64,000 nucleotides of DNA. Source: CAZNPH01 sp964574985 (GTDB taxonomy: Bacteria > Bacteroidota > Bacteroidia > Bacteroidales > SM23-62). The stretch covers positions 42,686 to 106,685 of the forward strand of contig CAZNPH010000015.1 of the NCBI GenBank assembly GCA_964574985.1, given 5' to 3'. The translations under genes were made by a program, and so were the position numbers. The notes under the pieces were generated by a model. It was given only the letters and a program-made list of their open reading frames with translations. It ran no database searches and was not told the origin of the DNA. Below, in pieces: positions 8,108 through 18,212 of this stretch (position 1 is the first letter of the stretch; every line of letters starts with the position of its first letter).

Positions 8108-10987
8108 TCATTTGCAGATCTCTGCCAGTTGTTTGAAATCCAGTTTTACCCGGGGATTGAATTTTTCACTTTGCATGTAGGCAGATAAACTTGACAGCAG
8201 CTGTCTTGCCTCCGGCCTGTTTTCCAGTCCGTTTATCAGGTCGGTCCCGCTGACCAGGATCCTGCCGTTTTCCACCCTGGCTTCGAACAGCAAAGCAAGC
8301 CGGCGGTTGGTTACCCAGTCGTCGATGATCCGTACGATGGGTTTGAGTGTAGCCGGAAAATCATCCAGCCGGATGGCACCGGCATGGCTCATGGCATCCC
8401 ACCACTGCCAGTTGGAATGATATTCGGTGGGAAATCCCTCCAGGGCGGGATGACCGGGATCGCACAGAATACCCAGGGTATGGGGCTTTTGGCCCCGGGT
8501 CCACACCGTGTTCCAGAAAATACTGGAAAATCCGAGTCCGGTCTCCCCGCCTTGGCCTTCTTTTACCCGGCCTTTTCCCAGACTCAGCAGGATGCTTTCC
8601 CCGCGTTCCAGGGCCTGCCTGGTTTTTTCATCCAGCTTTTCCACAACGGTGATGACAGGATCTTCAATAATGTTCTTGTTCGGGGGATATATCCACAGGT
8701 CCCAGCTGTTGGCATAATTGGACAGTTTTACTTCCAGGGTAATTTTTTCGGGATGGCCGGTTTGAGGGAAACGGTACCGGATGATGCCCAGGTTGATGCC
8801 ATTGCCCACCGGAATGTCCCGGGCGCCCAGTGTCCCGTTGGCCAGCATCCGGCCGTTTTCACCGGTGATGTTCCAGACGGGATTCACGGAAGCCATCGTG
8901 CCCGCACTGAAATTGGCTGCTTCCACCCGGGCCGTCATTTCTTCACCCTGGGTATAGATCATTTTATCCAGTCGTACAAGGGGAACCACTTCATTGCAGA
9001 AACGGCTGTACTCCTCCGGCGATATGTATCCTTTTTCATCCCAGAAAGGATCCAGGATGCCCACCAGCGCGGTGCCCTGACCCGGGAAATCATGCAGGTC
9101 CAGCAGTTGGAAACCGCTGAGTCCGGGTGTGCGCAATGCCGCTTCTATATCCGCCTTGTAGCAAAGGGCCTGGAGTTTGCCCGAAGCCATCAGGAAGCGG
9201 TCCGCCAGATGGCCCATTTGGCTGGCATGCAGACTCTCCCGGAAAATCTCAAAGTTCCTGGCTTTCAGTACACCTGTGTATTTTTCCATTTCATTGAAAT
9301 TCGGATACACACACCACTGTCCGATCTCATGGCTGACCACGGGGATGCCGTCGCCGGGCAAACGACCGGTCCAGTCATAACCTGTTTTTGGAGGTTCGGC
9401 ATTGATGATGCTGTTCAGCCCTTCCCCCCAGCGCTGGATCCTGGGATCGGGGATGTTGTGGTAATCATTCTCCGGAATGGCCGGCCAGCCGGCAGCACTG
9501 GTATAGATCCTCCGGTTGTCCCTTTCTTTCCAGCTTTTTACAAAATCTGACAGGAAGGATTCATGGTTCGGTCCGCCAGGTTCATTTCCATAGGCCATCA
9601 AACAGAATGAGGGGTGGTTGCCGTATTCCCGCACGATGCGCCGGCTTTCCTCCAGGATATAATCGTCAATGGGCTTGCCGTCGCCCAGGGTGGTGGTCTG
9701 GTTGGCCCATGAGGAACACTCCACCTGCAGGTAGATCCCCGCCTGGTCTGCCGCAATGAATGCGGCTTCGGGAGGGCACCATGAATGAAAACGCACATGG
9801 TTCAGTCCGTGCTCCCCGATGATCCGGAAGATCCTTTGCCAGTCCGCCACGCGGGTCGACGGATACCCGGACAGTGGAAAGATCGCACATTCCAAAGTGC
9901 CCCGGAGGAACAACCGGCGGCCGTTCATGGTCAGATGATTGCCCTCCCGCCGGACCTTCCGGAGTCCGAACACCTCAGACCTGCTCACTTCCCCGCCCTC
10001 GAATCTGAATATTGCCTGAAAGGTATACAGGTTGGGTTGGAACTCGTCCCAGAGCAGGGCGTCCTCCCCCATCGGATAATCCATTTCCAATTCATTGGTT
10101 CCCGGTGCCAGCCGGATGTCCTTTTTGATCTTATCCGGAGCGTGATTCCGTTCCGCATTATTGCTTCCTGCACTCAGGACAAGCTGTCCGTTTTCTTCCC
10201 GGCCTGACCCGTTCTGTATGGTGGCCCTGACCCGCAGGGAGCGGACTTCGACATCGGGGAAGATCTGCAGTTCATCGATGGATATTTTTTTTTCTGCTTT
10301 CAGGCATATTTTCCCGGCGATCCCGTTCCAGTTGGTCTGTGTGTGGTCGGTCACGCTGTGGGAATTGTGGCCCACATCGACCTTGTCCAGGCGGTTGTCG
10401 ATCCGGATGGTGATGGTATGGCTTCCCGGGTCCTCCGCTATTGCAGTCAGATCATAACGGTGGGGGGTGGCCAGACTGTTGGCCGATCCTATCCTGGTGC
10501 CGTTTACCCAGACCGTGGTTTGCCAGTGGGGACGTTCCAGGAAAAGAAGGATCCTTTTGTCTGTCCATTCACCGGGGATGCTGATTTTCCGCTGGTACCA
10601 GGCCGCTCCCAAATATTTTTTTACCGGCTGCAAACCAAAAGGGAACCGGATATTTTCCGGGTCTGCAAAAGGGGCATAATTTGGATCCCTGTGCCATACG
10701 GCTGCCTTCACATCACCGGTCCACTGTGTTTCCAGGGTAATCTCATTGCCCAGTCCGTTTGACGCCATGGATCCAGGCAATTCAACTTCCCCGGAAAGTT
10801 CTTGCAGGAACCATTTTTCGCTTTCCCCCACATCATGCGGATCGGTCCGGAAATTCCAGGTCCCCTGCAGGTCAATGGCTTGTTCTCCGGGTGACCGGCA
10901 GGCCGATACCAAAATGGTCAAGGTCAAAATAACAAGGGTCATAAAGGTCAGATTTGCAATGTTCAGGAATGATTTGAGGTTTGTCAT
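8108..10987 (-). CDS. Glycoside hydrolase family 2 lipoprotein
   Basis: The 959-residue protein begins with an SPII signal, lipobox VSAC with Cys30. It then has a jelly-roll sugar-binding domain (about 40-230; GAAWYQRKISIP, VWVNGTRIGSANS), an immunoglobulin-like domain, and a TIM barrel from about 350 with HGLNHVRFHSWCPPEAAF. The catalytic acid/base is Glu469 in AYGNEP and the nucleophile probably Glu554 in VSHEIGQWC. A C-terminal region of 300 residues follows. The architecture is that of beta-galactosidase/glucuronidase-type GH2; substrate is not predictable. It is surface- or periplasm-anchored and transcribed divergently from the esterase-propeller gene. Confidence 0.9.
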   Translation of the reverse strand: MTNLKSFLNIANLTFMTLVILTLTILVSACRSPGEQAIDLQGTWNFRTDPHDVGESEKWFLQELSGEVELPGSMASNGLGNEITLETQWTGDVKAAVWHRDPNYAPFADPENIRFPFGLQPVKKYLGAAWYQRKISIPGEWTDKRILLFLERPHWQTTVWVNGTRIGSANSLATPHRYDLTAIAEDPGSHTITIRIDNRLDKVDVGHNSHSVTDHTQTNWNGIAGKICLKAEKKISIDELQIFPDVEVRSLRVRATIQNGSGREENGQLVLSAGSNNAERNHAPDKIKKDIRLAPGTNELEMDYPMGEDALLWDEFQPNLYTFQAIFRFEGGEVSRSEVFGLRKVRREGNHLTMNGRRLFLRGTLECAIFPLSGYPSTRVADWQRIFRIIGEHGLNHVRFHSWCPPEAAFIAADQAGIYLQVECSSWANQTTTLGDGKPIDDYILEESRRIVREYGNHPSFCLMAYGNEPGGPNHESFLSDFVKSWKERDNRRIYTSAAGWPAIPENDYHNIPDPRIQRWGEGLNSIINAEPPKTGYDWTGRLPGDGIPVVSHEIGQWCVYPNFNEMEKYTGVLKARNFEIFRESLHASQMGHLADRFLMASGKLQALCYKADIEAALRTPGLSGFQLLDLHDFPGQGTALVGILDPFWDEKGYISPEEYSRFCNEVVPLVRLDKMIYTQGEEMTARVEAANFSAGTMASVNPVWNITGENGRMLANGTLGARDIPVGNGINLGIIRYRFPQTGHPEKITLEVKLSNYANSWDLWIYPPNKNIIEDPVITVVEKLDEKTRQALERGESILLSLGKGRVKEGQGGETGLGFSSIFWNTVWTRGQKPHTLGILCDPGHPALEGFPTEYHSNWQWWDAMSHAGAIRLDDFPATLKPIVRIIDDWVTNRRLALLFEARVENGRILVSGTDLINGLENRPEARQLLSSLSAYMQSEKFNPRVKLDFKQLAEICK

Positions 10988-11031
10988 GGTGCTGTGTTTT
11001 TATTCGTGATATGGTTTCTGACAGTTTTTTC

Positions 11032-11039
11032 TAAATTTG
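11032..11039 (+). promoter_or_regulatory. Candidate -7 box for the esterase-POP operon
   Basis: TAAATTTG matches TAnnTTTG exactly and sits 43 bases before the ATG at 11082, a normal leader length. The divergent region 10988-11081 is only 94 bases and must also carry the GH2 promoter. No clear -33 TTTG was found. Confidence 0.45.
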
Positions 11040-11081
11040 GGAAAATAATTTCCGGTAAATCATCAACCAAACCCAAAAGAT

Positions 11082-13016
11082 ATGAAAAACATTCTGATTT
11101 TTTTGGCGGCAGTCCTTCATAGCTGCAATATTATGACGGTCAATGCCCAGTTGCTTCATGAACCCGAAGTGGATGAGCAGAAACGGGCAACATTCACGGT
11201 GAATGCTCCCAATGCCCGGGAGGTCAAGGTTATCAGCAAAAGCGATTCCATGGCCATGGGAGCCCCGGAGTATGATATGACCAGAAACGAAGAAGGCATC
11301 TGGACGGTAACCACCAGGCCCTGCCGGACCGGATTGCATTATTATGAGCTGAGCATCGACGGTGCCCGGTTTTCCGATCCCCGGAGCCATATGTACTTCG
11401 GATGGGGGAAATGGACCAGTTGCCTGGAGGTTCCCGATGGAAACATAGATTTCTATCATCCGAAGGATGTCCCCCGCGGGGAGATCCTTTGCCACTGGTA
11501 TCCCTCGAAGGTCACCGGCACCACCAGAAAATGCCTGGTGTATACACCGCCCGGGTATCAGAAAGAGACCCGCAGGCGGTACCCGGTGCTCTACCTGCAG
11601 CACGGGGCGGGTGAAAGCCAGCTCGGATGGACCATGCAGGGAAAGGTGAATTTCATCATGGACAACCTGATAGCGGAAGGGCAGGTGACCCCCATGATTA
11701 TCGTGATGGACAACGGATATGCACCGGACCCGGAGGCAGAGAATCCCTACAGGCCGCGTGGGGAAGACAACCGGTTCGAAGACAACCTGCTTCAGGTCCT
11801 GATCCCGGAGATCGATTCCTGTTTCCGCACCTTGCCGTCTGCTGAAACCCGGGCGCTGGCCGGACTCTCCATGGGTGGGGGGCAGGCCCTGAGGATCGGA
11901 CTGCCCCATCCGGAAGTATTCGGTTCGGTGGGAACTTTCAGTGGCGGTGGCGGCCGTAGAGGAACATTCGATGTGAAAACATCCTATGGCGGGGTATTTA
12001 AGGACACCGGCAGGTTCAACGAGGCATTCAGTTTATTTTTCATCGGTTGCGGGACCCTTGAACGGGGTTACCAGGCCATGAAATCAATGCACGAAACACT
12101 CTCTGAACATGGAGTCAGGAATGTATGGTCGGGACCGGTGGGATCCCATGAATGGCAGGTTTGGCGCCATCATTTGCATGATTTTGCCGGGCATGTTTTC
12201 GAGCCCCGCAAACTGGCCGGCGGATTTGCGTTTACCGAAGGCCCGGCCGTTGACGCTGAGGGCAATGTTTATTTCTCGGATATACCCAACAATAAGATAC
12301 TGAAATGGACCACGGACGGAAAGCTTGAGACGGTCCGTGAGAACAGCGGGGGGGCAAACGGACTCTTTTTCGATGCCCGGGGCAATCTGCTGGCCTGCGA
12401 AGGGGGCAACCGCCGCATCACTTCCATGGACAAGGAAGGCAACATCACCGTGATCACCGGTGAGTATAAAAGAAAGAAATACAACCAGACCAATGACCTC
12501 TGGATACATCCTTCGGGAGGAATCTATTTTACTGATCCTGCCTATGGAAGGAGTGAAGAGGAGATCGAACAGGACGGGATGCACGTATATTACATAACGC
12601 CCGACCGCAGGAAGGTTATCCGGGTATGCGAATGCATGAAAAGACCCAACGGGATCATCGGCACGCCCGACGGAAAGACGCTTTATGTTACGGATCATGG
12701 AGGCGGCATGACCTGGAAATTCCGGATCAGTCAGGATGGCACACTGAATTACAAAACAGGGTTCGTCAGAATGGGCTGTGACGGAATGACCATGGATGAA
12801 AAGGAAAATGTCTATTTGACCAACCTTGAGAGCAATTCAATTGACGTTTACTCCCCGGAGGGATTTCTGGTGCAATCGATCAAAGTGCCGGAAAGGCCGG
12901 CCAATGTGTGCTTCGGAGGAGAGGACCTGCAAACCCTTTTTATTACCGCACAGACGTCCCTGTATTCGATCAGGATGCATGTAAAAGGAGCACAGGGCCA
13001 AAAACCGCTGCCATGA
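11082..13016 (+). CDS. Secreted esterase fused to an SMP-30/gluconolactonase propeller
   Basis: A signal peptide (about 1-22, ending VNAQ) is followed by an early-set immunoglobulin-like domain (about 30-120; FTVNAPNAREVKV). Next is an alpha/beta-hydrolase of the Fes/CE1 type (about 125-370) with nucleophile Ser263 in GLSMGG and His356 in GSHEWQVWRHHL. The final 270 residues are a six-bladed SMP-30/gluconolactonase propeller (GFAFTEGPAVDAEGNVYFSD, HPSGGIYFTDPAYG, PNGIIGTPDGKTLYVTD). Together they could release an ester-linked group and open a lactone. The ATGA overlap with the next gene indicates translational coupling to a prolyl oligopeptidase. Confidence 0.9.
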   Translation: MKNILIFLAAVLHSCNIMTVNAQLLHEPEVDEQKRATFTVNAPNAREVKVISKSDSMAMGAPEYDMTRNEEGIWTVTTRPCRTGLHYYELSIDGARFSDPRSHMYFGWGKWTSCLEVPDGNIDFYHPKDVPRGEILCHWYPSKVTGTTRKCLVYTPPGYQKETRRRYPVLYLQHGAGESQLGWTMQGKVNFIMDNLIAEGQVTPMIIVMDNGYAPDPEAENPYRPRGEDNRFEDNLLQVLIPEIDSCFRTLPSAETRALAGLSMGGGQALRIGLPHPEVFGSVGTFSGGGGRRGTFDVKTSYGGVFKDTGRFNEAFSLFFIGCGTLERGYQAMKSMHETLSEHGVRNVWSGPVGSHEWQVWRHHLHDFAGHVFEPRKLAGGFAFTEGPAVDAEGNVYFSDIPNNKILKWTTDGKLETVRENSGGANGLFFDARGNLLACEGGNRRITSMDKEGNITVITGEYKRKKYNQTNDLWIHPSGGIYFTDPAYGRSEEEIEQDGMHVYYITPDRRKVIRVCECMKRPNGIIGTPDGKTLYVTDHGGGMTWKFRISQDGTLNYKTGFVRMGCDGMTMDEKENVYLTNLESNSIDVYSPEGFLVQSIKVPERPANVCFGGEDLQTLFITAQTSLYSIRMHVKGAQGQKPLP

Positions 13017-15109
13017 AAATGGTGAACATACTTATTTTTTTTTGTTTCACAGGTATGATATTGAACGGATGCAGGCAGGGACCGGATGATGCAGGGGAAT
13101 CAGGTGATCCCCATCTCTGGCTGGAAGATATCCGGGGAGAAAAGGCCCTGGATTGGGTAAGGGCACAAAACAAACTGACCGCCAGGGCATTTGCCGGCAA
13201 GACTTTGTTCGATTCCTTGCAGGAGCGGTTCCTGGATGCCTTCAATTCGGATGAAAGGATCCCCCAGCCCTCCATTGCCGGGGAATATGTCTACAACCTA
13301 TGGCAGGACGAGCAGAACGTACGCGGCCTCTGGAGGCGGATGCCCCTGAACGATTACATTGCCGGCAGGGATGCATGGGAAGTGGTGCTGGATGTGGATG
13401 ATCTGTCAGAAAAGGAAGGGAGGAAATGGGTTTTCGGAGGGGCGGTCTGGCTCGCCCCGGAAAATCGCTATTGCCTTGTTTCATTGTCCGAAGGGGGAAA
13501 GGATGCCAGTGAGATACGGGAATTCGATCCGGAGTCCAAAACCTTTGTTGAGCAAGGATTTTTTCTTCCCGAGAGCAAAGGTGGCGCTTCCTGGCTTGAC
13601 AACAACACCCTGCTGGTGAGTACGGATTTCGGAAAAGGCAGCATGACCACATCGGGGTATCCCCGGATGGCCAGGAAGTGGGAACGCGGTACATCCCTTG
13701 ATGAGGCGGAATTGATCCATGAAGCGGATTCGGCGGTTGCAGGGGTGTGGCCCATGACCTTTTACGATCATCAGAAACGTTATGCCTTTGTGTATATCTG
13801 GAAATCCGCATTCGAAACGGAAATGTACAGATTGTCGGGGGACGCGGTGCAAAAAGTTGATTATCCCCCGGATGCGGAACTGGCCGGATTTCACAAGAAC
13901 CAGATGATCCTGGCCCTGCAGGCGGACTGGGAAACGGGGGAAGAGGTGCACCGGGCAGGCACGCTGGTCAGTTTCGACCTGGATGATTTTATGGCCGGCA
14001 ACGGACAGATCCAAACCATTTACCGGCCCGGTGAGCATTCTGCATATGTATCCACAAGCACATGCAGGGATTTCATTGTGGTGAATACCTTAGAGAATGT
14101 CAGGAACAAGCTCAGGCAGTTCCGCTTCGAAGGCGGGAACTGGAGGGAAACAGATGTTGAAACTCCCGGATCGGGAAGCATTTCCCGGATCGCCTCCGGC
14201 AGTCAGTCGGATCATTACTTTTTCCGGTTCAGCAGTCTGATCACCCCGCCCACCCTGTATCACGGGAAACAGGAAAGCATCAGAAAAGTGATGAGCCTGA
14301 AAGGGTTTTTCAATACGGAAGAACTTGTGCTTGAGCAGTTTGAAGCGGTGTCCAAAGACGGGACGCATGTTCCCTACTTCATCGTGCACCGTCAGGATAT
14401 GGCGTTTGACGGCAAAAATCCTGCCCTGATCTGGGCCTACGGAGGATTCAATATCGCCGAACAGCCCGATTACAGCTTTACGGTGGGTATCGGCTGGCTC
14501 GAAAAGGGCGGGGTATATGTACTGGCTAACATCCGGGGCGGGGGAGAATTCGGTCCCGAGTGGCATCAGTCCGCCATGAAAGAAAAAAGGCAGAACGCCT
14601 ATGATGATTTTTTCGCGGTATCGGAGGACCTGATCCGCAGAAAGATCACTTCCCCGGAATATCTCGGGGCTTTCGGCTGGAGCAACGGAGGACTGCTGGC
14701 CGGGGTGGCCTTTACCCAGCGCCCGGGTCTGTATGAAGCCGTGGTGGCGGGTGCCCCCCTGCTGGACATGAAACGGTATTCAAAGATGCTGGCCGGTGCC
14801 AGCTGGATGGGAGAATACGGGAATCCCGATGATCCGGAGCAATGGGCTTTCCTGAAGAAGTATTCCCCCTACCACAATCTTTCCCCGGAAAAGGAATATC
14901 CCCGCGTCCTGTTTGTGACCTCCACCATGGACGACCGTGTGCATCCGGGCCACGCCCGGAAAATGGCGGCCAGAATGAAGGACATGGGACATGAATTCTA
15001 TTACCACGAAACCATTGAAGGGGGGCATGGCGCAGCATCCACCAACAAGCAGCGGGCGTACATGTATGCCCTGATCTATACCTATCTGCATGAAAAGCTG
15101 ATGAAATGA
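13013..15109 (+). CDS. Prolyl oligopeptidase-family serine peptidase (S9A) lipoprotein
   Basis: From the ATG at 13013, overlapping the previous stop as ATGA, the protein has 698 residues, close to the 710 of classical prolyl oligopeptidases. It starts with a short SPII signal (lipobox LNGC), then PHLWLEDIRGEKALDWVRAQ, the usual N-terminus of the family, a seven-bladed propeller, and the hydrolase domain. The catalytic triad is Ser557 in GWSNGG, the Asp pair at 640-641 in TMDDRVHPGHA and His672 in EGGHGAA. ANIRGGGEFGPEWH is also present. It cleaves short peptides after proline by family knowledge; anchoring in the envelope is inferred from the lipobox. An upstream in-frame extension to 12908 exists but is not needed. 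Confidence 0.93.
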   Translation: MKMVNILIFFCFTGMILNGCRQGPDDAGESGDPHLWLEDIRGEKALDWVRAQNKLTARAFAGKTLFDSLQERFLDAFNSDERIPQPSIAGEYVYNLWQDEQNVRGLWRRMPLNDYIAGRDAWEVVLDVDDLSEKEGRKWVFGGAVWLAPENRYCLVSLSEGGKDASEIREFDPESKTFVEQGFFLPESKGGASWLDNNTLLVSTDFGKGSMTTSGYPRMARKWERGTSLDEAELIHEADSAVAGVWPMTFYDHQKRYAFVYIWKSAFETEMYRLSGDAVQKVDYPPDAELAGFHKNQMILALQADWETGEEVHRAGTLVSFDLDDFMAGNGQIQTIYRPGEHSAYVSTSTCRDFIVVNTLENVRNKLRQFRFEGGNWRETDVETPGSGSISRIASGSQSDHYFFRFSSLITPPTLYHGKQESIRKVMSLKGFFNTEELVLEQFEAVSKDGTHVPYFIVHRQDMAFDGKNPALIWAYGGFNIAEQPDYSFTVGIGWLEKGGVYVLANIRGGGEFGPEWHQSAMKEKRQNAYDDFFAVSEDLIRRKITSPEYLGAFGWSNGGLLAGVAFTQRPGLYEAVVAGAPLLDMKRYSKMLAGASWMGEYGNPDDPEQWAFLKKYSPYHNLSPEKEYPRVLFVTSTMDDRVHPGHARKMAARMKDMGHEFYYHETIEGGHGAASTNKQRAYMYALIYTYLHEKLMK

Positions 15110-15113
15110 CCCG

Positions 15114-15648
15114 ATGACTGGATATTTCCTGATGGCGGCAGGCGGAACAATTTTTCTGCTGGTGGCTATGTATTCCGGCAAAAGGAGAAGGCTGGACCGA
15201 TGGGAAGCCGCATTATTGATGATGCCTTCTTGTCTTAATGCACAGCAGGATACAACACGGATCATCATGCAGAAGGACATTCCGTTGTCCCTGGTGGTGA
15301 AACATGACGGGACGGAGTTTGTCGGCAGGATCCTGAGCCGGGACCAGCGGGAGATCCTGATCGAAACCGAGGAAATGGGCCGTTTTTATATCCCCATCCA
15401 TGTGATCCGTTACATCACCGAACTGCCTGAAACGGATTTCCGGACTGGCAAAGATCGGGGAAAATATCTCTTTCGTCGGCGATTCGTTTATCTATGCCGG
15501 AGAAGATCCTTTTGCCGTTATTGTTCCCGGACTCCGTTTCAGCCGCAACCGGAAAGGCGCTTTTCAGTTCTGTTTTGCCGGACTGGTCATTGAGGGGGAA
15601 GCCGTTCCCTTTCCGATGCCCTTTGTCAGCTGGTTTATCAAGATATGA
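15114..15648 (+). pseudogene. Frameshifted conserved Bacteroidota protein of unknown function
   Basis: The first frame (to about 15440) reads DTTRIIMQKDIPLSLVVKHD, GTEFVGRILSRDQREILIET and FYIPIHVIRYITELPE. A second frame then continues ENISFVGDSFIYAGEDPFAV, IVPGLRFSRNRKGAFQFCFA and ends PFPMPFVSWFIKI at the TGA 15646-15648. The two parts together look like one small beta-rich protein seen in Bacteroidota, a G-T-x-F-x-G motif protein with a membrane-facing C-terminus. A single shift near 15440 would restore it, so a sequencing error or a recent mutation are both possible. Function unknown. Confidence 0.6.
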
Positions 15649-15708
15649 ACCGTCCTTTTTCCGGGGGAGCGGTCCGGGTCTTGCCCGGATTACGCAAAGG
15701 CGGCTTGT

Positions 15709-18201
15709 TCAACGGATGTCATAGGTGACATTCGCTTCCGTTTCGAACACAATGTCCCTTCCGTCCGTTTTGTAGCGGATATTTTCCCCGTCCCGGGTAA
15801 CCATGGGCAGGGTTTCCTGCGACCACCGGATCCTGCAGGGGGTGCCGCACAGACTGGTAACGGATGCATTGATCCCGTCCCCGGGCTGTTTGTGGGCTGA
15901 AACCATGAATCCGCCGCGAGCCCGGAGGTTCCTGAAAGATGCATATTGGTCCTCCGGCCAGAAAGGAAAAAACCGGATAACATTTCCCTGGCTCTGAAGG
16001 AGCATTTCGGCGATCCCCAGGATGGGCATGTACTGGTTTTCCACGATCCTCCAGGAATAGGTGTGGGCGATGCGCATGTAGACTTCTTCTCCGGTGGCGT
16101 ACGGACTGAATTGCCCGCTCCGGAATGTATGATCGAGCAGGAGTCTGCGGATCTCCGGGTATTTCTCTGTCATGCCCATCCGGATGAAGGGCATGACAGT
16201 CGCTTCCCCGTGAAATGTTCCCAGCATCCTCATCCGGTCAGGCAATCCCGACATGTCCACGTGGCTGAGCAAATCACGCACCGCGGCTGTCAGTCCGTCT
16301 TCCTCGTCTCCCTGAAGATGTTCCCCCGGGAAAACGGGCCATCCCCCGCATCCCCAGCGTGAATATCTTGCATGATACAGATAATCGCCAAAGTCGGGCC
16401 AGACCTTTTCCCAATCCTTGCACAACGCGTACCAACCTTTCCCGTCCTTCCATCCGTACTCGATTTCGGGAATCCGCCCCAGGCATTCCTTCCAGCGTTC
16501 GCGTTCCTTCCGGTCAACCCCCAGGATCATGGATGCGGATACGGCGGACTGGAATGCTTTGGGGAACATGATCAGGTCGGTAGTTACATTCCGGTTTCCG
16601 ACGAAACCGGGATACCAGCCGGAATCCTCAAGCCGTATGGACGGGTAGATGTCTCCGCTTTCATCCTGGTACTTGTCCAGGTAACTGGCATAGAATTCTG
16701 CGGCCTTTCTGATGTAGGGATACGCATGTTTTTCCAGCCATTCCTTGTCGCAGGTAAACTGGTAATGCTGAAAAAGCATCATGGAGAGCCATCCGGTATG
16801 GGCCAGTGCACGGCCGAACTTATCATGCGTTTTTGCCCTTTCCGGGGGTGCGAAAGGTGCGGTCATCAGGTCGCAGTACACCCCTTCCAGTCCGAACAGC
16901 AGGTCTGCCAGATATTCGAAAACCGGGATGTGCTGCCTGATCAGTCCGGCAAATACATCATACCACTCGGGATGGTTGACCGGCAGGGCGGGGAAGTACC
17001 ATTTCTGAACATTGTGGTTCCAGGTATAGAATCCGTTCCATGCGGTAAAGTCATATATGGGAATATTGGCGTTCAATCCGGGTGCCTGTGCACCGGGTTT
17101 GAGATGGCATGCAAATCCGAACATGCTCCGGTACCATAGGGCTTCCAGTTCCTCGTCCTCCAGTTCAATGGCCGAAGCCGACCAGAAATCATTCCAGGCA
17201 TCAATGCTCGACATACGCATGTTCTCGTAATGTTCCCGGCCGGCTTGTCCGGCCAGTTCAACCGCCCTGGACAGGGAAGGTGCGGGTCCGTCCCGGTCTG
17301 TGGCTATCCCGACCATGAAATAGGCCGATTCCCCGTCTTCTATCCGGATGTCTTCTTTCAGCGCATAGGGGAATTTCACCACTCCCCAGACCCTCACCCC
17401 GTCACCGTGACCGGGAAAAGCGGCTGCAAGATGCCAGGAAAAGTCAGCCACACCGTATTTGCCCGGAATGGTCTGGGAAATGGTCTGGGGAACCATGGGA
17501 GGATTTTTCCGTACCTCGGGAGGCGGCATGTCCGCCAGGGCATAATCGGGCATTTTTTCCATGATGATGCTCAGCCAGGGGATCTCTCCCTCTGCAGACA
17601 ATTTCATCATCAGGCTGTTTTTCTGCCTGTGAATGAAAGTTTCCACGATCAGTTTCCCGTTCCAGAAACCATACTCCACGGTGAGTATCCCATTGGAAAT
17701 GTCAACCCTGCTGCTCAGTTTCGTATCCGAGAGTCCGGGATGTATGATCCGGATTGTGCCCGCGGGTTTCGGCGAAGGGCCCGGATTGCTCTTGCGGACC
17801 CAATCCGTGGAGGTGAGCATTATGTTGTCTGAGATCGTATCCGGATGTCCTTTGGACGCGATAAGGTCATCGTGTTTGAGGGCCGATTCTTCGGTCCGGT
17901 TGCGGATCCTGGAGTCCCATATGTCATTTTTCCCCAGGGTGAGGATCAGTTCGTCATGAAAAACCTGTGCGCTGGCAGCCAGGTCCCCGTTTCCGATCAC
18001 CAGTCCTTCAAAGGGATTGGTCAGTACCCCCTTATGCTCGATGGGAAAAAGGGATGCATTGCCTGCGGGTATGTCACCGTTTGCAGGTGGACGGGAGGCG
18101 AAAAGGGGTTGGCCGGATTGAAAACAGCTCATCAGTCCGCATAAACACACGGCCAGTACCCGGATTTTTACGCTTCGAAAAATTGCCCTGTTCATGATCA
18201 T
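15709..18201 (-). CDS. GH95-like (alpha/alpha)6-barrel glycoside hydrolase, lipoprotein
   Basis: The 830-residue protein has an N-terminal signal with LMSC suggesting SPII processing. A beta-sandwich domain with NPFEGLVIGNGDLAASAQVF resembles the GH95/DUF5703 start (PxGNGxLGA). A helical barrel follows from about 350: YDFTAWNGFYTWNHNVQKWY, HTGWLSMMLFQHYQFTCDKE and DGKGWYALCKDW. The C-terminal IRFFPFWPEDQYASFRNLRA also fits GH95-type enzymes (alpha-L-fucosidase or galactosidase). The assignment to a numbered family is tentative. It starts 11 bases after the GH42-like gene and is probably in one operon with it. Confidence 0.7.
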   Translation of the reverse strand: MIMNRAIFRSVKIRVLAVCLCGLMSCFQSGQPLFASRPPANGDIPAGNASLFPIEHKGVLTNPFEGLVIGNGDLAASAQVFHDELILTLGKNDIWDSRIRNRTEESALKHDDLIASKGHPDTISDNIMLTSTDWVRKSNPGPSPKPAGTIRIIHPGLSDTKLSSRVDISNGILTVEYGFWNGKLIVETFIHRQKNSLMMKLSAEGEIPWLSIIMEKMPDYALADMPPPEVRKNPPMVPQTISQTIPGKYGVADFSWHLAAAFPGHGDGVRVWGVVKFPYALKEDIRIEDGESAYFMVGIATDRDGPAPSLSRAVELAGQAGREHYENMRMSSIDAWNDFWSASAIELEDEELEALWYRSMFGFACHLKPGAQAPGLNANIPIYDFTAWNGFYTWNHNVQKWYFPALPVNHPEWYDVFAGLIRQHIPVFEYLADLLFGLEGVYCDLMTAPFAPPERAKTHDKFGRALAHTGWLSMMLFQHYQFTCDKEWLEKHAYPYIRKAAEFYASYLDKYQDESGDIYPSIRLEDSGWYPGFVGNRNVTTDLIMFPKAFQSAVSASMILGVDRKERERWKECLGRIPEIEYGWKDGKGWYALCKDWEKVWPDFGDYLYHARYSRWGCGGWPVFPGEHLQGDEEDGLTAAVRDLLSHVDMSGLPDRMRMLGTFHGEATVMPFIRMGMTEKYPEIRRLLLDHTFRSGQFSPYATGEEVYMRIAHTYSWRIVENQYMPILGIAEMLLQSQGNVIRFFPFWPEDQYASFRNLRARGGFMVSAHKQPGDGINASVTSLCGTPCRIRWSQETLPMVTRDGENIRYKTDGRDIVFETEANVTYDIR

Positions 18202-18212
18202 GGTTGTATGGT

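Noticed and set aside
8384..9550. A 388-codon plus-strand open frame inside the GH2 gene
   Set aside because: Antisense shadow: the minus-strand GH2 has complete domains and catalytic motifs, while this frame has no recognisable motif and mirrors codon bias.
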